The position numbers and the translations under genes are program-made. This document shows, one piece after another, positions 12,952 to 15,412 of a stretch of 15,412 nucleotides of DNA. The notes beneath the pieces were generated by a model that was not told where the DNA came from, ran no database searches, and worked only from the letters and a program-made list of their open reading frames with translations. The stretch lies in NCBI GenBank assembly GCA_028866975.1, contig JAGWHG010000013.1, positions 1-15,412 of the forward strand, given 5' to 3'. Position 1 is the stretch's first letter, and the number at the start of each line of letters is the position of its first letter. The DNA comes from Microcaldota archaeon. GTDB taxonomy: Archaea; Micrarchaeota; Micrarchaeia; Micrarchaeales; CABMGC01.

Positions 12952-14009
12952 TGGCTGTAGACCTAGGCAAGCTTGTCGCAGAAGTTAAGGAGAACATCTC
13001 GCTTGGCGAGCTTGCCAACAAGAGGGTGGCGATAGACGCATTCAACACGATATACCAGTTCATCTCGATAATCCGCGGGCCTGACGGCACTCCGCTTACC
13101 GATTCGAAGAATCGGGTGACAAGCCACCTCTCTGGTCTCTTCTATCGAACAACCAACATGCTAGAGCAGGGGATAGTGCCGATTTTCGTATTTGACGGCA
13201 GGCCGCCAGTGCTAAAGCGGCGCACGCTTGAAGCCAGGGAGAACAGAAGAGAGGAGGCATTGGCAGCATACGAGAAGGCCAAGGCAAAGGGCATGATTGA
13301 GGAGGCAAGAGGATACGCTGTTGCGAGCACCAAGATAAATGAGTGGATAATTAGCAGCTCAAAAGAACTGCTCACGCACATGGGCATACCATATGTCCAG
13401 GCGCCTAGCGAAGGGGAGGCGCAGGCGGCGCGGATGGTAAGGGACGGGCTGGTTTACGCGGCAGGCAGCCAGGACTATGACCTGTTCTTGTTCGGCGCGG
13501 ATGTGATTGTGAGGAACCTTACGATAACCGGCAAAAGGAAGCTGCCTGGCAAAAGCATCTACATAGACGTAGAGCCAGAGAGGATATTCTTAAAGAAATT
13601 CCGCGACAACATCGGGCTCACGCAAAAGCAGCTTGTCTGGATGGGCATGCTGATCGGCACCGACTTCAACGAAGGGATACGCGGCGTCGGCCCAAAGACT
13701 GCGCTCAAGATCGTCAAGGAGCATGGCAGCCTCAAAAGCATAGAGGCGTTTGTGAAAGAGAAATACAACGCCGAATTCGAGGTTGACCCGGAGGAGGTGC
13801 AGAACATCTTCCTACAGCCCGATACGATAGAGATGGACGCGCCGACGCTTGATGAGAAGATAAAGCACTCTGTGCCAGACAAGGCATCGATAGTGAAATT
13901 CATGTGCCAAGAGCATGGATTTTCAGAGGAGAGAATATCGAAATTCACGGACAAATTGCTTGCAATAAGGCACAGCTCGGGGCAAAAAGGAATAAATAGC
14001 TGGATGTGA
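12951..14009 (+). CDS. fen: Flap endonuclease 1
   Basis: A 352-residue structure-specific nuclease that removes 5' flaps in Okazaki-fragment processing and base-excision repair. The seven metal-binding acids are present: D29, D82 (FDGRPP), E154 and E156 (PSEGEAQAA), D175 and D177 (SQDYDLFLFG) and D238 (GTDFN), all two residues later than in Pyrococcus FEN1. The helix-two-turn-helix motif is EGIRGVGPKTALKIV. The N-terminus is MAVDLG where the family usually has MG; Gly2 contacts the active site, so the Ala is notable. The C-terminus GQKGINSWM matches a PCNA-interacting peptide pattern (Q-x-x-I-x-x-aromatic) but ends Trp-Met in place of Trp/Phe-Phe. It follows MBF1 with a TAATG overlap. Confidence 0.95.
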   Translation: MAVDLGKLVAEVKENISLGELANKRVAIDAFNTIYQFISIIRGPDGTPLTDSKNRVTSHLSGLFYRTTNMLEQGIVPIFVFDGRPPVLKRRTLEARENRREEALAAYEKAKAKGMIEEARGYAVASTKINEWIISSSKELLTHMGIPYVQAPSEGEAQAARMVRDGLVYAAGSQDYDLFLFGADVIVRNLTITGKRKLPGKSIYIDVEPERIFLKKFRDNIGLTQKQLVWMGMLIGTDFNEGIRGVGPKTALKIVKEHGSLKSIEAFVKEKYNAEFEVDPEEVQNIFLQPDTIEMDAPTLDEKIKHSVPDKASIVKFMCQEHGFSEERISKFTDKLLAIRHSSGQKGINSWM

Positions 14010-14028
14010 TAGGAATAGCGTTGATATT

Positions 14029-14145
14029 ATGCCGCAAATACACGTGAAGAAGAAGCACCGAAAGGTAGGAAAGAGCTATCGGCACAAGAAGATTGTGCGA
14101 CTCAAGAAGGCTTCGAGGAGAAAGTTCAAGGCGTCAAGGAGATAG
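14029..14145 (+). CDS. Lys/Arg-rich microprotein, 38 residues
   Basis: A 38-residue open frame (ATG at 14029, TAG at 14143-14145) beginning MPQIHVKKKHRKVGKSYRH and ending KFKASRR. About half of it is basic: eleven Lys, seven Arg and three His, with no acidic residue. It lies 19 bases behind fen1 on the same strand and is probably the third gene of the MBF1-fen1 operon. Such a composition fits a nucleic-acid- or ribosome-binding peptide. It does not match eL41 or bL34 as I remember them, so no family is assigned. It directly abuts the stop of the convergent 14146-14727 gene with no spacer. A weak GTTGAT lies about six bases upstream. Expression is not proven. Confidence 0.6.
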   Translation: MPQIHVKKKHRKVGKSYRHKKIVRLKKASRRKFKASRR

Positions 14146-14727
14146 TCAGGCAAGATTGTTGTACATCTTGTCGTTGAATTCGTACGCTGTAGTGTCTTCT
14201 CCATCGTTTAGGGTAAGGCTCTGCAGCATCTTATCCCTGTCCTCGAACTGAATGAATCCGCGATCAAGGTCCAGTGCGATGATTTTTCCGTCGAATTCGC
14301 AGTATACGAGGAATCTGCGCTCGCTAGGCTTTACAACGGTGACCACTTTGGAGGATACGTTTCCAAGCGCAATAAGCGCGCTGCATAGCAGCGTGGCCTT
14401 ATCCATAACATCGCCTGCGCTGCACTTTATGGTGTCGGATGGACGCAGCCAGAATTCTATCGGCAGGCTTACCACAGAAATCTCGTTTTTTACGTACTCG
14501 TACGCCAATTTCGCTGCATTGATGAAATTCTGCCCATAGGAGTAGGTGCCAAGCGCGTTCTTTATCCTGTTGGCAATGTTCATGACATCGTTGTCATCAG
14601 GAGTTATCAGTTTGGGAAGCTCTGCGACGTTGAGGTTTTCCTTATCTTCAATGTGGTCCTTGTAGCGCAGTATCATCTGTAGGTACAGCTGGTTGTACTT
14701 TTTCAATAGGTCCTTGTCTTCCTCCAT
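14146..14727 (-). CDS. Transglutaminase-like fold protein lacking the catalytic Cys and His
   Basis: A 193-residue soluble protein. Residues about 45-155 follow the transglutaminase-like (papain-fold) pattern: a helix ending in AAKLAYEYVKNEI, then SAGDVMDKATLLCSALIALG, then VVTVV and YCEFDGKIIALDLD. In active family members the GDxxDKATLL helix carries a Cys at the position that is V107 here. The catalytic His that normally starts a H-A-W-x-E segment is L140. The Asp is kept (D153). It therefore looks like a non-catalytic member of the family, possibly a binding or scaffold protein. The start at 14727 (MEEDKDLL) fits a TATA box 26 bases upstream and a leaderless mRNA. It abuts the stop of the basic microprotein on the other strand. 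Confidence 0.75.
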   Translation of the reverse strand: MEEDKDLLKKYNQLYLQMILRYKDHIEDKENLNVAELPKLITPDDNDVMNIANRIKNALGTYSYGQNFINAAKLAYEYVKNEISVVSLPIEFWLRPSDTIKCSAGDVMDKATLLCSALIALGNVSSKVVTVVKPSERRFLVYCEFDGKIIALDLDRGFIQFEDRDKMLQSLTLNDGEDTTAYEFNDKMYNNLA

Positions 14728-14747
14728 GAAACGCTCGATGAGTTAGG

Positions 14748-14756
14748 TTTAAATAT
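14748..14756 (-). promoter_or_regulatory. TATA box of the transglutaminase-like gene
   Basis: On the minus strand, atatttaaa is centred 25-26 bases before the ATG at 14727, so transcription should begin at or very near the start codon. A separate plus-strand TATA candidate (gtattatagg, 14763-14772) faces the carbonic anhydrase-like gene. Confidence 0.55.
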
Positions 14757-14815
14757 AGTTGTAGTATTATAGGATTGGAAAAGGATAATACTCTATTGTC
14801 TTGACCAGACAGCTG

Positions 14816-14872
14816 ATGAATTTCTTTGGGTTGAGAGACGAGTATGCCAAAGTGATATTGTGGCAAATGTGA
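14816..14872 (+). other. Possible 18-residue leader ORF overlapping the next start
   Basis: ATG at 14816 begins MNFFGLRDEYAKVILWQM, ending with TGA at 14870-14872. The stop overlaps a GTG at 14869-14871 (ATGTGA), the candidate start of the carbonic anhydrase-like frame. The same GTGA arrangement links the nuclease gene and alaS. Whether it is translated is unknown. Confidence 0.3.
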
Positions 14873-15412
14873 GACAAACAATCGTAAATTGGATGTATAG
14901 GCTTGTTGGGAAAACGCCCCAAGCCCCTGAACCAGAAATTATTACAACGGACATAAACCGGATTGTGATAACATGCATGGATAGGAGGTTAAGCAGCGAA
15001 GCGGAGAGGACGTACAACGACGGCAGGACTCTTTTCGCGAGGAATGCAGGAGGGTTGCCTGGCGGACTAAAGAATACGATAAAAAAGGCACTAGGAGAAA
15101 ACGGCAACGTTAAGGAAATTATATTGATGCCGCACACCGATTGCGGTGCGATGGGCGCTGTATTCAAGTGCTTAATGCAGGGAGAAAAGTTTGACCAGGA
15201 TGTGCTTGACGGTCTTGTTAGATATTTCGAGAACAAGCCGATACAAAGCAGGGAAGAGCTTGAAAACACGCTCAATGGCAACGAATGCATGAGGGAGATA
15301 GTAGATATCAGAAAGTCTGTTCACGGATATGAAAAGAAGCAGATAAAAATCACGTTGGAGGTTGTGCCGCTCATAGCATCTCCACCGCTTCCTGGCGAAC
15401 ATAACAACGTAC
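14869..15412 (+). CDS. Beta-carbonic anhydrase-like protein (3' truncated by window)
   Basis: The frame runs open to the end of the window, so the 3' end is missing and length cannot be judged. Counting from the GTG at 14869, the motif C36-M-D38-R-R40 (ITCMDRRL) and the pair H89-x2-C92 (PHTDCGAM) are the beta-class zinc ligands and the Asp/Arg dyad. ARNAGGLPGGL between them matches the family loop. The family interconverts CO2 and bicarbonate, and clade-D mycobacterial enzymes have similar motifs. The start is not fixed: GTG 14869 and ATG 14893 are both possible, and the frame is open upstream to about 14773 but without ATG. It is not in a visible operon with neighbours. Confidence 0.85.
   Translation, partial: MRQTIVNWMYRLVGKTPQAPEPEIITTDINRIVITCMDRRLSSEAERTYNDGRTLFARNAGGLPGGLKNTIKKALGENGNVKEIILMPHTDCGAMGAVFKCLMQGEKFDQDVLDGLVRYFENKPIQSREELENTLNGNECMREIVDIRKSVHGYEKKQIKITLEVVPLIASPPLPGEHNNV

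Noticed and set aside
14793..15290. Minus-strand frame over the last 600 bases
   Set aside because: The plus strand carries the carbonic anhydrase zinc motifs; the antisense frame has no recognisable feature.
1..15412. Mobile elements or horizontally acquired island
   Set aside because: No transposase, integrase, direct repeats or sharp base-composition change was seen by eye.

Overview
The window is a gene-dense stretch of an archaeal chromosome. Archaeal marks are a CDP-archaeol synthase, archaeal-type alanyl-tRNA synthetase with an N-terminal zinc motif, FEN1, MBF1, a TRAM-domain protein, an archaeal 7S SRP RNA, a type II tRNA-Ser without encoded CCA, and TATA-like boxes about 26 bases before inferred transcription starts. 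Compact spacing, moderate GC content and short lineage-specific proteins would suit a DPANN archaeon such as a Micrarchaeota/ARMAN-type lineage; this is inference, not proven. There are no insertion sequences, CRISPR arrays or phage genes: this looks like core chromosome.

Layout. 1-1976: a large unrecognised helical protein. 2024-3108: two stable-RNA/protein pairs, SRP RNA followed 12 bases later by a small RAM-like protein, then tRNA-Ser(GCT) followed 15 bases later by a PPOX-fold flavin/F420 enzyme. 3184-3735: an unrecognised 183-residue protein. 3786-5464 (minus strand): two membrane-anchored, sequon-rich surface proteins and a TRAM protein; the first and last end in a hairpin plus T-rich tract with the stop codon in the hairpin loop. 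5547-6191 (minus): a HAD phosphatase, divergent from 6267-9871 (plus): an Exo5/Cas4-like nuclease overlapping alaS by 4 bases. 9864-10436 (minus): a PH-domain protein converging on alaS, divergent from carS (10458-10955). 10957-12411 (minus): a site-2 protease, divergent from the MBF1-fen1-microprotein operon (12478-14145). 14146-14727 (minus): a transglutaminase-fold protein without its catalytic Cys and His. 14869-end: a beta-carbonic anhydrase-like protein cut by the window edge.

Functional themes are translation and protein targeting (SRP RNA, tRNA-Ser, AlaRS, TRAM, MBF1), DNA repair and replication (Exo5-like, FEN1) and the envelope (CarS, site-2 protease, anchored surface proteins). Two initiation modes can be read from the DNA: a GGTG motif exactly five bases before the start (3184 gene, 4999 minus gene, carS) and TATA boxes so close to the start that the mRNA should be leaderless or nearly so (HAD, 4313 minus gene, site-2 protease, transglutaminase-like gene). 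The points most worth follow-up are the stop-in-loop terminators, the stable-RNA/mRNA pairs, C33 in the tRNA, the altered SRP domain IV, a 38-residue highly basic microprotein behind fen1 and the transglutaminase-like pseudoenzyme.
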